A stretch of DNA of 64,000 bases from Myxococcales bacterium (GTDB lineage Bacteria; Myxococcota_A; Polyangia; Polyangiales; Polyangiaceae): assembly GCA_016703425.1 (NCBI GenBank), contig JADJCA010000002.1, positions 930,001 to 994,000 on the forward strand, read 5' to 3'. Positions 1 through 8,449 of this stretch are shown one piece after another. Under the pieces are notes generated by a model. It was not told the DNA's origin and did no database searches. It saw nothing but the letters and a program-made list of their open reading frames with translations. Positions within the stretch are counted from its first letter, which is position 1, and each line of letters opens with the position of its first letter. Position numbers and translations under genes: made by a program.

Positions 1-1122
1 CGGACGAAGCGCCGCGCGGTAGTCTGTCGCGTCTTCGCCGAGCGCGACGAAGAGCGGGTCCACCTCGCTGGCCGTGGGCGTGTACGCGCGCGCCGGCACC
101 GGTGATGCGGGCGGTGCCTCCGAGCGCGGGAGCGCGATCCGCGGCTCCGAGTGACCCGTCGAACGAACGTGTGACACGGCTCGCTCCGCGGCTTCCCGTG
201 AACGGCGCGGCGCGAAAGGCAAGAGCGCGACGGCCAGCTCGGCGGCGCTTTGAAAACGGAGATCGCGATCACGCGAGAGGCAGCGCGCGAGGACGCCGAC
301 GATGGCGAGGGGCAAATCGGGCCGCTTGTCCATCAAGGACGGGATGGGCCCCTGAAGCACCGCGCTTACGATTTCCGGAAGCGGCCGGTAGGGGTCGAAG
401 AGCGGCGTGCCGGTGAGCAACTCGTAGAGCACCGCGCCCAAGGCCCAAATGTCCGTGCGCGCGTCGAGACGCGTCTGCGTGAGCTGCTCCGGCGCCATGT
501 ACGATGGCGAGCCCATGAGCTCGCCCGTCTCGAGGAGCGCCATCTCGTCTTCCGTCGCTGCGCTGCGACTCTCACCGCGCTCGCTCGGCGGCATCGGCTC
601 CGGCGCCTTGGAGATGCCAAAGTCGATGAGCTTTACGAAACGGTAGCCGCCGCGCTCGACGAGAAACAAATTCTCCGGTTTCACGTCGCGGTGCACGATG
701 CCGAGCGAATGAACCTCGGCCAAGGCGGAGCAGACTTGAATGAGGTACTCGGCGGCTTCGCGCAAGCTGAGCGGGCCATGCTGCGCGACCCAGCTGCCGA
801 GGTTCTTTCCCTCGAGATGCTCAAGGACCATGAAGGGCACGCCGCCGACTTCGCCTACGTCGAGGACGCGCTCGACGTGCTCGCTCTTCACTTTGACAGC
901 AGCGCGGGCCTCGAACGCGAAGCGGGCCACGAGCTCCGGGTACGCGAGCAACTCGGGGCGGAGGAACTTGAGGGCGACGCGCTCGCGCAGAAAGAGGTGG
1001 GTGGCCGCCACCACAAGCCCCATCCCACCTTCACCAAGGAGGCCTTCCACCCGAAACTTCCCCTCGACGACGTCGCCGGGGCTCAATGGGAGAGCTCGAG
1101 GGGGGGTACTGCGATGCGTCAC
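1..1122 (-). CDS. Ser/Thr protein kinase (Hanks type), 3' end beyond window
   Basis: This is the N-terminal 374 residues of a eukaryotic-like Ser/Thr kinase that runs off the left edge. The start is GTG at 1122, just downstream of an in-frame TGA (1126-1128). Visible motifs in order are the glycine loop GEGGMGLVV, VALKFLR with the ATP lysine, catalytic HRDVKPEN, DFGISK and APEQL, so the kinase should be active. Between DFG and APE lies an unusually long Ser/Glu-rich activation segment of about 40 residues. After the kinase domain (about residues 15-290) comes a Pro/Ala-rich linker. Related kinases usually carry a membrane segment and an outer domain next, which cannot be seen here. It diverges from the SDR gene. 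Confidence 0.9.
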   Translation of the reverse strand, partial: MTHRSTPPRALPLSPGDVVEGKFRVEGLLGEGGMGLVVAATHLFLRERVALKFLRPELLAYPELVARFAFEARAAVKVKSEHVERVLDVGEVGGVPFMVLEHLEGKNLGSWVAQHGPLSLREAAEYLIQVCSALAEVHSLGIVHRDVKPENLFLVERGGYRFVKLIDFGISKAPEPMPPSERGESRSAATEDEMALLETGELMGSPSYMAPEQLTQTRLDARTDIWALGAVLYELLTGTPLFDPYRPLPEIVSAVLQGPIPSLMDKRPDLPLAIVGVLARCLSRDRDLRFQSAAELAVALLPFAPRRSREAAERAVSHVRSTGHSEPRIALPRSEAPPASPVPARAYTPTASEVDPLFVALGEDATDYRAALRP

Positions 1123-1306
1123 GATTCACTCTACGACTGGCCAGCGGGATTCTTCCTGTGCCATGCGCCTTACCCGGAGGGACTTTGCAGACGCCCTCGG
1201 CGAGGACGCCGCGAACGACAAATTTCCCTTTGATTTCCAGAGTACTGAACAGGCGACAACGCGCCTCTCCGAAGCGTCCCCGAAGCCGATCGAGTAGGGT
1301 GGGGCG

Positions 1307-2023
1307 ATGACAGACTGTGCCATTGTCACAGGCGCCGCGGGCGCCCTCGGTGGGGCCGTCACTCGCGCTCTCCGCGAAAGCACCGCCACCCGAGGCCTTG
1401 AGCTCTGGTTGGTCGACAGCCCGCGCCACCTCGCGCGAGCGGAGCAGCTCGCGACGGAGCTGGGGTCGGCCCGGGCGATGGGTGCCAACATTGCGGTTGC
1501 CGCCGAGTGGCGCTCGGTGCTCGAGGCCCTCGGTGCGGCCGGTGGCGTGCCCGTCGCGGCGGCGCTCATCGCCGGCGGATACCGCGGGGGCGCGCCCTTC
1601 TGGGCGAGCGAGGAGAGCTCGCTCGATGACATGATGAGCGGCAACCTGGGGACCGTCGCGGCGAGCCTGCGGGCCATCCTTCCGGGAATGGTGGAGCGCA
1701 AGTATGGACGCGTGGTCGTCATCGGCTCGCGCGCCGTGGAGCGACCGTGGACCGGCGCGGGGGCCGCGGCCTATGCCGCGTCGAAGGCAGCCGTCGTCGC
1801 GCTCGCACAAGCGGTGGCTGCCGAGTGCCTCGAGCACCAGGTCACCGTCAACGCGATCCTCCCGAGCACCATGGACACGCCGGCCAACCGGGCCGCCATG
1901 CCGGAGGCCGATCCGACGCGATGGGTGCCGCTGGCGGCCGCCGCGAAGCTCGTCGTCTCGCTGCTCGAGCCGGGCGCCGGGCACGTTACGGGGGCCGCAA
2001 TTCCGATCTATGGGCGAGCCTGA
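1307..2023 (+). CDS. SDR-family oxidoreductase
   Basis: A 238-residue short-chain dehydrogenase/reductase. It has the N-terminal dinucleotide-binding motif TGAAGALG (residues 8-15) and the catalytic YAASK motif at about residues 155-160, preceded by the strand VVVIGS that carries the catalytic serine. The length is typical of classical SDRs. The segment VNAILPSTMDTPANR after the active site is also characteristic. The substrate cannot be told from sequence. A small lipoprotein gene follows within a few bases and a GreA-like gene after that, so these three probably form one transcript. Confidence 0.9.
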   Translation: MTDCAIVTGAAGALGGAVTRALRESTATRGLELWLVDSPRHLARAEQLATELGSARAMGANIAVAAEWRSVLEALGAAGGVPVAAALIAGGYRGGAPFWASEESSLDDMMSGNLGTVAASLRAILPGMVERKYGRVVVIGSRAVERPWTGAGAAAYAASKAAVVALAQAVAAECLEHQVTVNAILPSTMDTPANRAAMPEADPTRWVPLAAAAKLVVSLLEPGAGHVTGAAIPIYGRA

Positions 2024-2026
2024 GCC

Positions 2027-2365
2027 TTGCCTGCCTCACCTTCCCTTCGTTGGCTCTGGCCGGTGATGGCGTTGGCGATGCCGCTTTCTGGCTGCGACGC
2101 CAAGGAGCCGCCCACCGCCCATAGGCATCCGGCCCATGGGCCGGATGACGCTGTGCTCGATCGCGCGGGCGTGGTCACGCTCTTCGGTCGACAGCACTTC
2201 ACCGACGAGCAGGTCGCCGACGGCTTCGCCGAAGCGCGGGCGCAGCGGCCGCGTGTGCCGGTGCTCCTCCGTGCGCACCGCGCTACACTCCACGGCCGCC
2301 TCGTTCGCGTCACTGACCTCGCGAAGGAAGCCCAGCTACCGCTCCACATCGTGGTCTACGATTGA
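2027..2365 (+). CDS. Small lipoprotein with ExbD/TolR-like periplasmic segment
   Basis: A predicted lipoprotein of up to 112 residues. The hydrophobic leader ends in a lipobox, LSGC. Translation may start at TTG 2027 or at ATG 2066; the latter gives a short leader. The C-terminal half (VPVLLRAHRATLHGRLVRV then DLAKEAQLPLHIVV) has the strand-helix-strand pattern of the periplasmic domain of ExbD/TolR transport proteins, but the ExbD membrane anchor is replaced by a lipid anchor. This resemblance is from pattern only. It lies between the SDR and GreA-like genes on the same strand. Confidence 0.6.
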   Translation: MPASPSLRWLWPVMALAMPLSGCDAKEPPTAHRHPAHGPDDAVLDRAGVVTLFGRQHFTDEQVADGFAEARAQRPRVPVLLRAHRATLHGRLVRVTDLAKEAQLPLHIVVYD

Positions 2366-2405
2366 GCGCGAATCTGAATCGACCTGAGATCGAGAGTGAA
2401 CTTCC

Positions 2406-2894
2406 GTGACCACGTCCCGAAAAGCCGAGCTTCGGAAGACCCTTTGCAAGGACCTCGAGGCGGAGATCGAGCAGATGATCCGCATCGCGAAGGATGCCGC
2501 CGACGCCGTCACGCACGAAGACAACAAGCCCGAAGGCGATAAGGACATGCGCTCCACGGAGGCCTCCTACGTGGCCCGCGGCCAGGCGGGCCGCGTTCAA
2601 GACTTGAGTCGCTCATTGACCATGGTCGGCGGCATGGAACTCATCGCTTTTCGCGAAGGCACGCCGATCGAAACGTCGGCCCTTGTGGTCGTCGAGCAGG
2701 GCCAGAAGCGCACGACGTATTTCCTCGTTCCAGCCGCCGGCGGACGTCGCATCGCCACCGACCGTGGCGAGGTGTTGACGCTCACCACGACGAGCCCGCT
2801 CGGCGAGGCGCTCTTGGGTTCGGAGGCTGGCGACGACATCGAGCTGCAAACGCCGCAAGGCCTGCGCAAGACACGCATCGTGAGCGTCGAGTAG
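2406..2894 (+). CDS. GreA/GreB-family transcription factor-like protein
   Basis: A 162-residue protein starting at GTG 2406. The N-terminal 75 residues are helical and charged, as in the Gre coiled coil. The C-terminal half has the Gre FKBP-like fold signature: a TTSPLGEALLG segment followed by GDDIELQTPQG and the terminal strand TRIVSVE. Gre factors rescue backtracked RNA polymerase through acidic residues at the coiled-coil tip. The N-terminal part here is not a close match to canonical GreA, so it may be one of the Gre-like RNA polymerase secondary-channel binders rather than GreA itself. Confidence 0.7.
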   Translation: MTTSRKAELRKTLCKDLEAEIEQMIRIAKDAADAVTHEDNKPEGDKDMRSTEASYVARGQAGRVQDLSRSLTMVGGMELIAFREGTPIETSALVVVEQGQKRTTYFLVPAAGGRRIATDRGEVLTLTTTSPLGEALLGSEAGDDIELQTPQGLRKTRIVSVE

Positions 2895-2904
2895 CGCGTC
2901 TTCG

Positions 2905-2921
2905 GCGAGCGCGACGCTCGC
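2905..2921. terminator. Hairpin between convergent genes
   Basis: A perfect 7-bp stem (GCGAGCG / CGCTCGC) with a 3-base loop sits in the 26-bp gap between the convergent GreA-like and FKBP genes and touches the FKBP stop codon. There is no T-tract, so its role as a bidirectional terminator rests on position. Confidence 0.4.
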
Positions 2922-3499
2922 TACATGACGTCGATGAGGTCGAGGTCAAAGACGAGCGTCGCCTTGGGCGGGATGCGAGGCGGAGCGCCTTCGATGCCGT
3001 AGCCGAGCTGGTAGGGGATCGTGACCTTGCGGCGACCACCGACCTTCATGCCCAAGACGCCGCGGTCGAAGCCTTTGATGACCTGCCCCTGACCCACGCG
3101 GAACTCGAAAGGGGTTCCCTGCGAGCGCGAGCTGTCGAAGACCACACCATCGGCCAACGTGCCTGTGTAGTGCAGCTTGACGATGTCGCCGGCGCGCACC
3201 TCTCGTCCCGTTCCGACGTTGATGTCTTCGACGAGGAGCCCACCCTCGGTCTTTCGCTCGCGAACGTCCTTCTTCTTGTCCGCTGCCGCGGCGCGCTCGT
3301 CGTCGCCGGGAACGCACTTGTCGCTGGCCCAGCGAAATCCAGCTCCGCACATGGGGTCGGCGTTGCGCGCGATGAGCCCCTCCACGGCGGGAGGCCGGCC
3401 CGAGGGGTCGCTCGCACGAGTCTTTCCCGTCTCGGCGGCCCCCCCACAGGCAGTCGAGAGCGCAAGTCCAAAGGCCAGCGGGATGGAGAGCGTGCGCAT
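2921..3499 (-). CDS. Lipoprotein FKBP-type peptidyl-prolyl isomerase
   Basis: A 192-residue FKBP-type prolyl isomerase, probably anchored to the cell envelope. The leader MRTLSIPLAFGLALSTAC ends in a lipobox. A linker and a charged helical stretch with ADKKKD follow. The C-terminal FKBP domain (about residues 95-192) shows LHYTGTLADGVVFDSS, the VIKGFDRGVLGMKVG segment and the closing strand LVFDLDLIDV, which include the usual active-site aromatics and aspartate. The ATG at 3499 is preferred because it opens the signal peptide, although the frame stays open further upstream. Confidence 0.9.
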   Translation of the reverse strand: MRTLSIPLAFGLALSTACGGAAETGKTRASDPSGRPPAVEGLIARNADPMCGAGFRWASDKCVPGDDERAAAADKKKDVRERKTEGGLLVEDINVGTGREVRAGDIVKLHYTGTLADGVVFDSSRSQGTPFEFRVGQGQVIKGFDRGVLGMKVGGRRKVTIPYQLGYGIEGAPPRIPPKATLVFDLDLIDVM

Positions 3500-3550
3500 G
3501 GATGGCGAGACCTGTACCACGAGGGTTCGGGCTCGGTAAGGTAGCGATTG

Positions 3551-4711
3551 ATGCGGCTGCTGCGCGCGCTTCACGGACTTGTGGGCCTCGTCGCGCTTTC
3601 GGGCGTGGCTTGCGACGAACGAGGCGGCGCCGCGCCAACGCGCCCCGCCGCGACGACCGGCGCGACCGGCGCGACGGGCGCGACGAGAACACGGGACCTC
3701 GCGAGCCTCATCGATGCGGCCACGCTCGGCGAGCCGCCTCCCCGCGGCGGCGATCTGTTGGCAGACATCGCAGGCTTCACGACGCTCGACGCATGCATCC
3801 ACGAGCGAAGCGGCTTCGACCCGGTCCTCGGAGACGCGATCCTCGCGCTCGGGTACGACGCCTTCGCGAGGGATGCGTGCCGCGTCCTGGAAGCGGCCAA
3901 GACAAAGAGCCGTGAGCCGTGCCGAGCCATCAGCGTCACCTCACTGCGGAAGCACTGCGAGGCGGTCTTCGCGGTGCACACCGGCGACGCCGACGCGTGC
4001 CCCGAGGAGCTCACGGGCCGCGGCCGCGAGGCGACGTGCCTCGCCTTGGCGCGCCGCGACGTGCGCCTCTGCGCCGGAGAGCTGGATTCACGCCGCGCGC
4101 GTTGCGAGGCCATTGTGACGGGCACCCGCGCGCGATGCGCGCAAAGCCGCGAGGGAATCGCCGCCTGCGAGCGCGACGTCGAACGATGGCGCGCGATGCT
4201 CGGGAGCGCGAAGGCGTCTTCCAAGACCGAAGCGCCAGTGGCCAGCTTCAACGTCTACGTCCCTGGCGGCGACGCCGGAGCCTCGGTCTTGCGGCCCCTC
4301 GGGTCGACCGACCTCGGCGTCAGCCGAGGGACGCTTGTGGTCATCGACAAGGCCACAGGCAGGCGGCGCGTGGAATTCGGCAACCTTACCGAGGGAGCCA
4401 TTCCCATCGGTGTCCGCGAGCCGTCGCTTCGAGTGGTGGTCGACCTCGGCGCGGAAGCCGACGCAGGCAAGGCGTCCGCGACGGTGCGGTTGGCGGTCCT
4501 TGCGATTCCCGGCCGTGCGGTCACCGCTCCGCCGGCGAAGTCGAGCTTCACCCTAAAGGCGACGAAGCTCGAGCTCGAGCGCGGCGGGATCCTCGACCTC
4601 GAGATCGACGGCACCGCCGGCGAAGGCCCGGAGCAACTCGCCTGCCATGTGCAGGTGAAGACCTTTGTTCGCGACGTCGTCGTTCGCGAAGAGGCGGTCA
4701 GACGCCGATAA
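3551..4711 (+). CDS. Cys-rich lipoprotein of unknown function
   Basis: A 386-residue predicted lipoprotein. The leader ends in the lipobox SGVAC (Cys at about residue 21). It is followed by a short repeat GATGATGAT encoded by near-identical 9-base units. Residues about 75-215 hold many regularly spaced cysteines, which suggests a disulfide-stabilised domain. The C-terminal part is rich in beta strands. No known family is recognised. The last 14 bases overlap the 3' end of the convergent metallophosphoesterase gene. Confidence 0.75.
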   Translation: MRLLRALHGLVGLVALSGVACDERGGAAPTRPAATTGATGATGATRTRDLASLIDAATLGEPPPRGGDLLADIAGFTTLDACIHERSGFDPVLGDAILALGYDAFARDACRVLEAAKTKSREPCRAISVTSLRKHCEAVFAVHTGDADACPEELTGRGREATCLALARRDVRLCAGELDSRRARCEAIVTGTRARCAQSREGIAACERDVERWRAMLGSAKASSKTEAPVASFNVYVPGGDAGASVLRPLGSTDLGVSRGTLVVIDKATGRRRVEFGNLTEGAIPIGVREPSLRVVVDLGAEADAGKASATVRLAVLAIPGRAVTAPPAKSSFTLKATKLELERGGILDLEIDGTAGEGPEQLACHVQVKTFVRDVVVREEAVRRR

Positions 4712-5435
4712 AGAGTCGATGGGCGAAGTTGCGTTCGAGCCGGCCGCGAAGCACCTTGGCGGCTGAGGGCTCGATGTCGTTCTCGACGCGCTTGAACTCG
4801 AAGCGCCGCGTCTCGGTGTCGAACACCGTGTAGCTGGCTCGGTTGTCGAAGTCGCGCGGTTGTCCCACCGAGCCCACCGACACGATGTACTTCTTGTCGG
4901 GCTCGAGGACGAAGTCGGCCGACGGCAACTCCTCAACGGCGGTCCGCGTGAGCGCGAACACCTTGCAGAGGTGAGAGTGGCCGATCATCGTGATGTGCCC
5001 GATGCGATCGTAGATGGCGAGGCACTCGCGCGCCTGCTCGGGTGCGAAGATGTACTCGAACTCCTCGAGGCGCACCGGCGAGCCGTGGCACAAGAGGACG
5101 CCGCTCTCGTCGAGGCGGTGCTCGTAGGGGAGCCCCTTAAGCCATGCCATGTTCTCGTTCGAGAGGACCGCCGCGTGGGCGTCTAAGGCGTGGCGCGCCG
5201 CCTCGTAGTAATACGAGTAGTCCATGCGGCCCGAGACGGCGGCGTCGTGGTTGCCCAAGATGGTGACGCGGGCCAGCTCGCGAACGAGATCGCTGCACTC
5301 GTTGGGAGAGCCGCCGTAGCCGACGGTGTCACCGAGGCAGTAGTACACGTCGATGCGTTCTTTTCGGTAAGACTCAAGCACGGCGCTCAAGGCTTCGAAG
5401 TTTGCGTGGACGTCGCTGAAGATGCCTAGGCGCAT
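4698..5435 (-). CDS. Metallophosphoesterase (calcineurin-like), YfcE/MJ0936-like
   Basis: A 245-residue cytosolic metallophosphoesterase. Metal-binding motifs appear in the standard order: FSDVHANFEAL at the N terminus, CLGDTVGYGGSP, LGNHDAAV, then LLCHGSP and MIGHSHL. The GDTVGYG and GNHD forms are typical of small bacterial phosphodiesterases of the diadenosine tetraphosphatase / YfcE group. The start ATG at 5435 opens directly on the first strand. The natural substrate cannot be inferred. It diverges from the next gene across a 93-bp gap and overlaps its convergent neighbour by 14 bp. Confidence 0.88.
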   Translation of the reverse strand: MRLGIFSDVHANFEALSAVLESYRKERIDVYYCLGDTVGYGGSPNECSDLVRELARVTILGNHDAAVSGRMDYSYYYEAARHALDAHAAVLSNENMAWLKGLPYEHRLDESGVLLCHGSPVRLEEFEYIFAPEQARECLAIYDRIGHITMIGHSHLCKVFALTRTAVEELPSADFVLEPDKKYIVSVGSVGQPRDFDNRASYTVFDTETRRFEFKRVENDIEPSAAKVLRGRLERNFAHRLFIGV

Positions 5436-5528
5436 GCGGGGCGTACGAATGTAAAGGCAAGGCCGCGGCCGCGCCAGCAAGGAAGCCGGGACAGGCCTCT
5501 TTTCTTCGGCCCCGGGGAGAGGTAAGCC

Positions 5529-6209
5529 GTGGCCATGGGCGAGGACAAGCGGGGGAGAAACGGCCACGTTTCCGGCAACAACGGCAACGGGACGCCGGTA
5601 GAGGACGAAAATGGTCCTGATTCTGACGCGCCCGCCGATGCCGACGAAGACGCCACACAAGAAGCGGGCATGCCAGCGCCGGTCGTCGACCTGGCGGCTG
5701 CGTGCGTGCGTTTCGTGACCCAGCGCTACCGAGTTCCCCTGGACTTCACGCCCGACACGCTGTCGCTCGTCGACCAATACGTGAGGGACGCGCGGCTCGA
5801 GCTCAAGGAGAAACCGGAGACGCTGGCGCTGGTTCAGGGCGCCGTTGGCGCCTACCTCGGCGAGGTCATTCGCCTCGCACACGGCGGCGTGTGGCGAGCC
5901 GAGGGCGAAGAGAGCTCCTGGCGCGTCCTCATGACCCGCGTCTTCTTGTCCTTCAACCCGATCGGTATGGCGCGCGAGGCGCTGCTCTTGGAGGAGGCGG
6001 AGGGCTGGGGCGCGCACCTGGAGGTCGACGCGGCCGAGCGCGAAGTCGTCGATCGTCGACTGTCAGCTTTGCCGGAGACCGACTTGGCCGAATACTACCT
6101 GCCAACGACGCGCTTCGACGTCGTGCAGATCGCCGCCGACGCGCTCCGCGAGCGCATGCGCTCGAGCGGCCTCGGCGACGTGAAGTTTGACCAGGGTGAC
6201 TACAAGTAG
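5529..6209 (+). CDS. Hypothetical soluble protein
   Basis: A 226-residue protein, not recognised. The first 45 residues are low-complexity and acidic (Gly/Asn/Asp/Glu). The rest looks like a folded mixed alpha/beta domain of about 175 residues with no signal peptide or membrane span. GTG 5529 and ATG 5535 are both possible starts. The coding statistics look genuine: strong third-position G/C and a coherent sequence. It converges on the TPR/PEGA-like gene. Confidence 0.7.
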   Translation: MAMGEDKRGRNGHVSGNNGNGTPVEDENGPDSDAPADADEDATQEAGMPAPVVDLAAACVRFVTQRYRVPLDFTPDTLSLVDQYVRDARLELKEKPETLALVQGAVGAYLGEVIRLAHGGVWRAEGEESSWRVLMTRVFLSFNPIGMAREALLLEEAEGWGAHLEVDAAEREVVDRRLSALPETDLAEYYLPTTRFDVVQIAADALRERMRSSGLGDVKFDQGDYK

Positions 6210-6212
6210 CCG

Positions 6213-6228
6213 GCGCGAACCGTCGCGC
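6213..6228. terminator. Hairpin between convergent genes
   Basis: A 6-bp perfect stem (GCGCGA / TCGCGC) with a 4-base loop lies in the 27-bp gap between two convergent coding regions. It has no T-tract. It is a weak candidate for a bidirectional terminator. Confidence 0.3.
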
Positions 6229-6236
6229 TCGGCGAT

Positions 6237-7028
6237 TTAGAAGCGCAGCAGCGGCGCCGTCACGGTCCCCGGGTCGATGTCGCCGCGCGGCGGCTCCGTT
6301 GGCTTCGACAACACGACGACCAACGTCACCGTGCCGGCGGCGACGACCGCGGCGGCGCCGGCCCAGAACCAAACGTTGCCGAGGACACCGCCGTCGCGTT
6401 CCGGTGCCGGGGACGCTGCGTCCGTCGCGGCGGGGGTGGCGCTCGGTGCGGCGACCGGCTCCGCGTGACAGTTCGAAAGAACGAGATCAACGACGCGCTC
6501 TTCCCCGCCGCGGAGTTCGACCGTCCGCGTGAGCGGCAAGCACCCTTTGGCCGACGCCTCGAAGGTGACCACGCCGGCGTCAAGGCGCTGCGCCTTGCCA
6601 AAGGGTCCGCGCCCGAGGTCCGTGCCCTGCGCCACGACCCGCAACGAAGGCACGTCGGACACCTTGAGCGTCACCAGCGCCGTCTTTGCTCGAAGCTCCG
6701 CCACATGCGTGGGGAGCAGCGGCGTGCGCGCGAGCAACTCGGGAGGCGCCTCCGCCACGAATTGTTCGTAGGCGCGCACCGCGCGGGCGTAAAAGTTGAG
6801 ACGCTCGAGCGCGCGGGCCCGGTTGTAGTGGAGCGCCGCGTTGCGGAAGAGCGCGAGGGCCTCGTCGTAGCGGGCGAGGGCCTCGGCGTACCGCGACTGG
6901 GCCATCGCGTCGTCGCCGCGCTTCTTCACGGCGGCGGACCGCTCCTCGTTGGTCTCGTCGGCCAGGGCGCCGGAAGCCGTCAGAAGGAGACAGAGAGCGA
7001 GAGCAAGACGCGAGAGGTGACGCCTCAA
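6237..7028 (-). CDS. TPR protein with PEGA-like domain and C-terminal membrane segment
   Basis: A 263-residue exported protein. It has a signal peptide (cleavage likely after GALA), then tetratricopeptide-like helices (RYAEALARYDEALALF and YARAVRAYEQFVAEAP). A beta-rich PEGA-like segment follows (about residues 120-185), then a Pro/Ala linker and a single membrane span (VWFWAGAAAVVAAGTVTLVVVL). This architecture is common beside Ser/Thr kinases in myxobacteria. Its ATG overlaps the stop of the upstream kinase gene by four bases (ATGA), so the two are translationally coupled and probably act together. Confidence 0.85.
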   Translation of the reverse strand: MRRHLSRLALALCLLLTASGALADETNEERSAAVKKRGDDAMAQSRYAEALARYDEALALFRNAALHYNRARALERLNFYARAVRAYEQFVAEAPPELLARTPLLPTHVAELRAKTALVTLKVSDVPSLRVVAQGTDLGRGPFGKAQRLDAGVVTFEASAKGCLPLTRTVELRGGEERVVDLVLSNCHAEPVAAPSATPAATDAASPAPERDGGVLGNVWFWAGAAAVVAAGTVTLVVVLSKPTEPPRGDIDPGTVTAPLLRF

Positions 7029-8449
7029 AGGAACTCCGGAAGGTTCGCTTGGTCGGGAGCGGGCGTCGACGAAGCCGGTGGGGTGGCTCGCCTCCGTGGC
7101 GCAGCGGGGACGGTCGTCGACCGAGGCGGCGTTGGCAAGGGCGCGGGAGTTAAAGGCACCGAAAATACCGATGGCACGAGGGCTGCGTCGACCGCCAAGG
7201 GCACGTTCATCGAAGCGCTCGGCGGTGCATCACTGGCGGATGGGGCCGCCGATACGACTTGGGGCGCCGCCGGCGCCGTCTTCGTCGGCGCCTCGGTCGC
7301 GATTGGACGAGCGTTGTTCACGAGCGCGAACAGCGCAACACCGCCGAGGAGGAAGACGACGAACAGCGCGAGCAAGATCGCCCAGGCCCCGGAGCGCGAC
7401 GGCTCGGGCGACGCGGCGAAGGCGTTGGTCGCCGACGGCACGGTGGACGAAGAGGGGCCCGCGCCCTGCGCCTCCGGCACGCCATCGGGGATCGTGTGAG
7501 CCTCGCCGCGTGTAGGCTCGACGATGAGGGCGTCGTCGATGAGGGCGTGGTGGCCCGAGGGGGCGAGCCGCGTGTCGTCGCGGTCGCTCGCGAGGGCATC
7601 CTCTTCGCAGTAGGGAGCGAGCGCGAACATGAGCTCGCGCGCCGAGCCGTAGCGGCCCTCGGGCGTCTTCTGCAAGAGCCGCGTGACCACGTCGACGAGG
7701 CCGGAAGGAAGCTCGGGGACGAGCTCGGCGAGCGGCAGCGGCGCGTCGTTCATCACCGAGAGCACGGCACGCGCGTAGCCGTTGACGTTGAACGGAAGGC
7801 GGCCCGAGAGCGCTCGAAAGAGGATGACCCCGAGCGACCAAAGGTCAGAGCGCGCCTCGACGTCGCGGAGTCCGCGCACATGCTCCGGCGACATGTAAGC
7901 CGCGGTGCCGAGGGTGATGCCGGCAGCGGTGGTCTCGCCATCGTCGTCGTAGACCTTGGAGAGACCGAAATCGAGGAGCTTTACCGTCGTTCCGATGGCT
8001 GATGTGGCGAGGAACAGGTTCGACGGCTTGAGATCACGATGAACGATGCCCGCTTCGTGCGCCTCGGCGACGCCCTCGGCCGCCTGTTGAATGAGAGACA
8101 CCGCTTCGCGCATCGGCAGGGCGCCGCGAGCCGCAAGCTCTTGCTCAAGGTCGCGCCCCGACAGGAGCTCCATGACCAAATAGGGAGCGTCGCCCTCGGA
8201 GACCACGTCGAAGACGCGGGTGACGTGCGGCCCCTTGAGCCGTGCCATGGCGCGACCTTCCCGTTCGAAGCGCGCGCGCAAGCCTTCTTCCCGAGCGCCC
8301 GTGACCGAGAGAACCTTGATAGCGACCTTCTGGTGAAGGCGCAGGTGGTCGGCTTCGAAGACCGTGCCGAGGCCGCCGCTGCCGATCTTCCGGATGAGGC
8401 GGTACTTGCCCGAGAGAACGTCGCCAACGTTGGGGCCAAAACGACTCAT
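7025..8449 (-). CDS. Transmembrane Ser/Thr protein kinase
   Basis: A 474-residue receptor-like Hanks kinase. The kinase domain (about residues 15-280) has GSGGLGTVFEA, VAIKVLS, HRDLKPSN, DFGLSK and SPEHV in place of APE. A cytoplasmic linker follows, then one membrane span (AWAILLALFVVFLLGGVALFA, about residue 350) and a Pro/Ala/Ser-rich outer tail with no recognisable sensor domain. ATG 8449 overlaps the stop of the upstream Cys-rich lipoprotein by four bases, and its own stop overlaps the downstream TPR gene by four bases. The gene is therefore the middle of a coupled three-gene unit. Confidence 0.93.
   Translation of the reverse strand: MSRFGPNVGDVLSGKYRLIRKIGSGGLGTVFEADHLRLHQKVAIKVLSVTGAREEGLRARFEREGRAMARLKGPHVTRVFDVVSEGDAPYLVMELLSGRDLEQELAARGALPMREAVSLIQQAAEGVAEAHEAGIVHRDLKPSNLFLATSAIGTTVKLLDFGLSKVYDDDGETTAAGITLGTAAYMSPEHVRGLRDVEARSDLWSLGVILFRALSGRLPFNVNGYARAVLSVMNDAPLPLAELVPELPSGLVDVVTRLLQKTPEGRYGSARELMFALAPYCEEDALASDRDDTRLAPSGHHALIDDALIVEPTRGEAHTIPDGVPEAQGAGPSSSTVPSATNAFAASPEPSRSGAWAILLALFVVFLLGGVALFALVNNARPIATEAPTKTAPAAPQVVSAAPSASDAPPSASMNVPLAVDAALVPSVFSVPLTPAPLPTPPRSTTVPAAPRRRATPPASSTPAPDQANLPEFL

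Noticed and set aside
1031..1984. 317-codon minus-strand frame across the SDR gene
   Set aside because: Antisense to a gene with clear SDR motifs; no ribosome binding site or domain.
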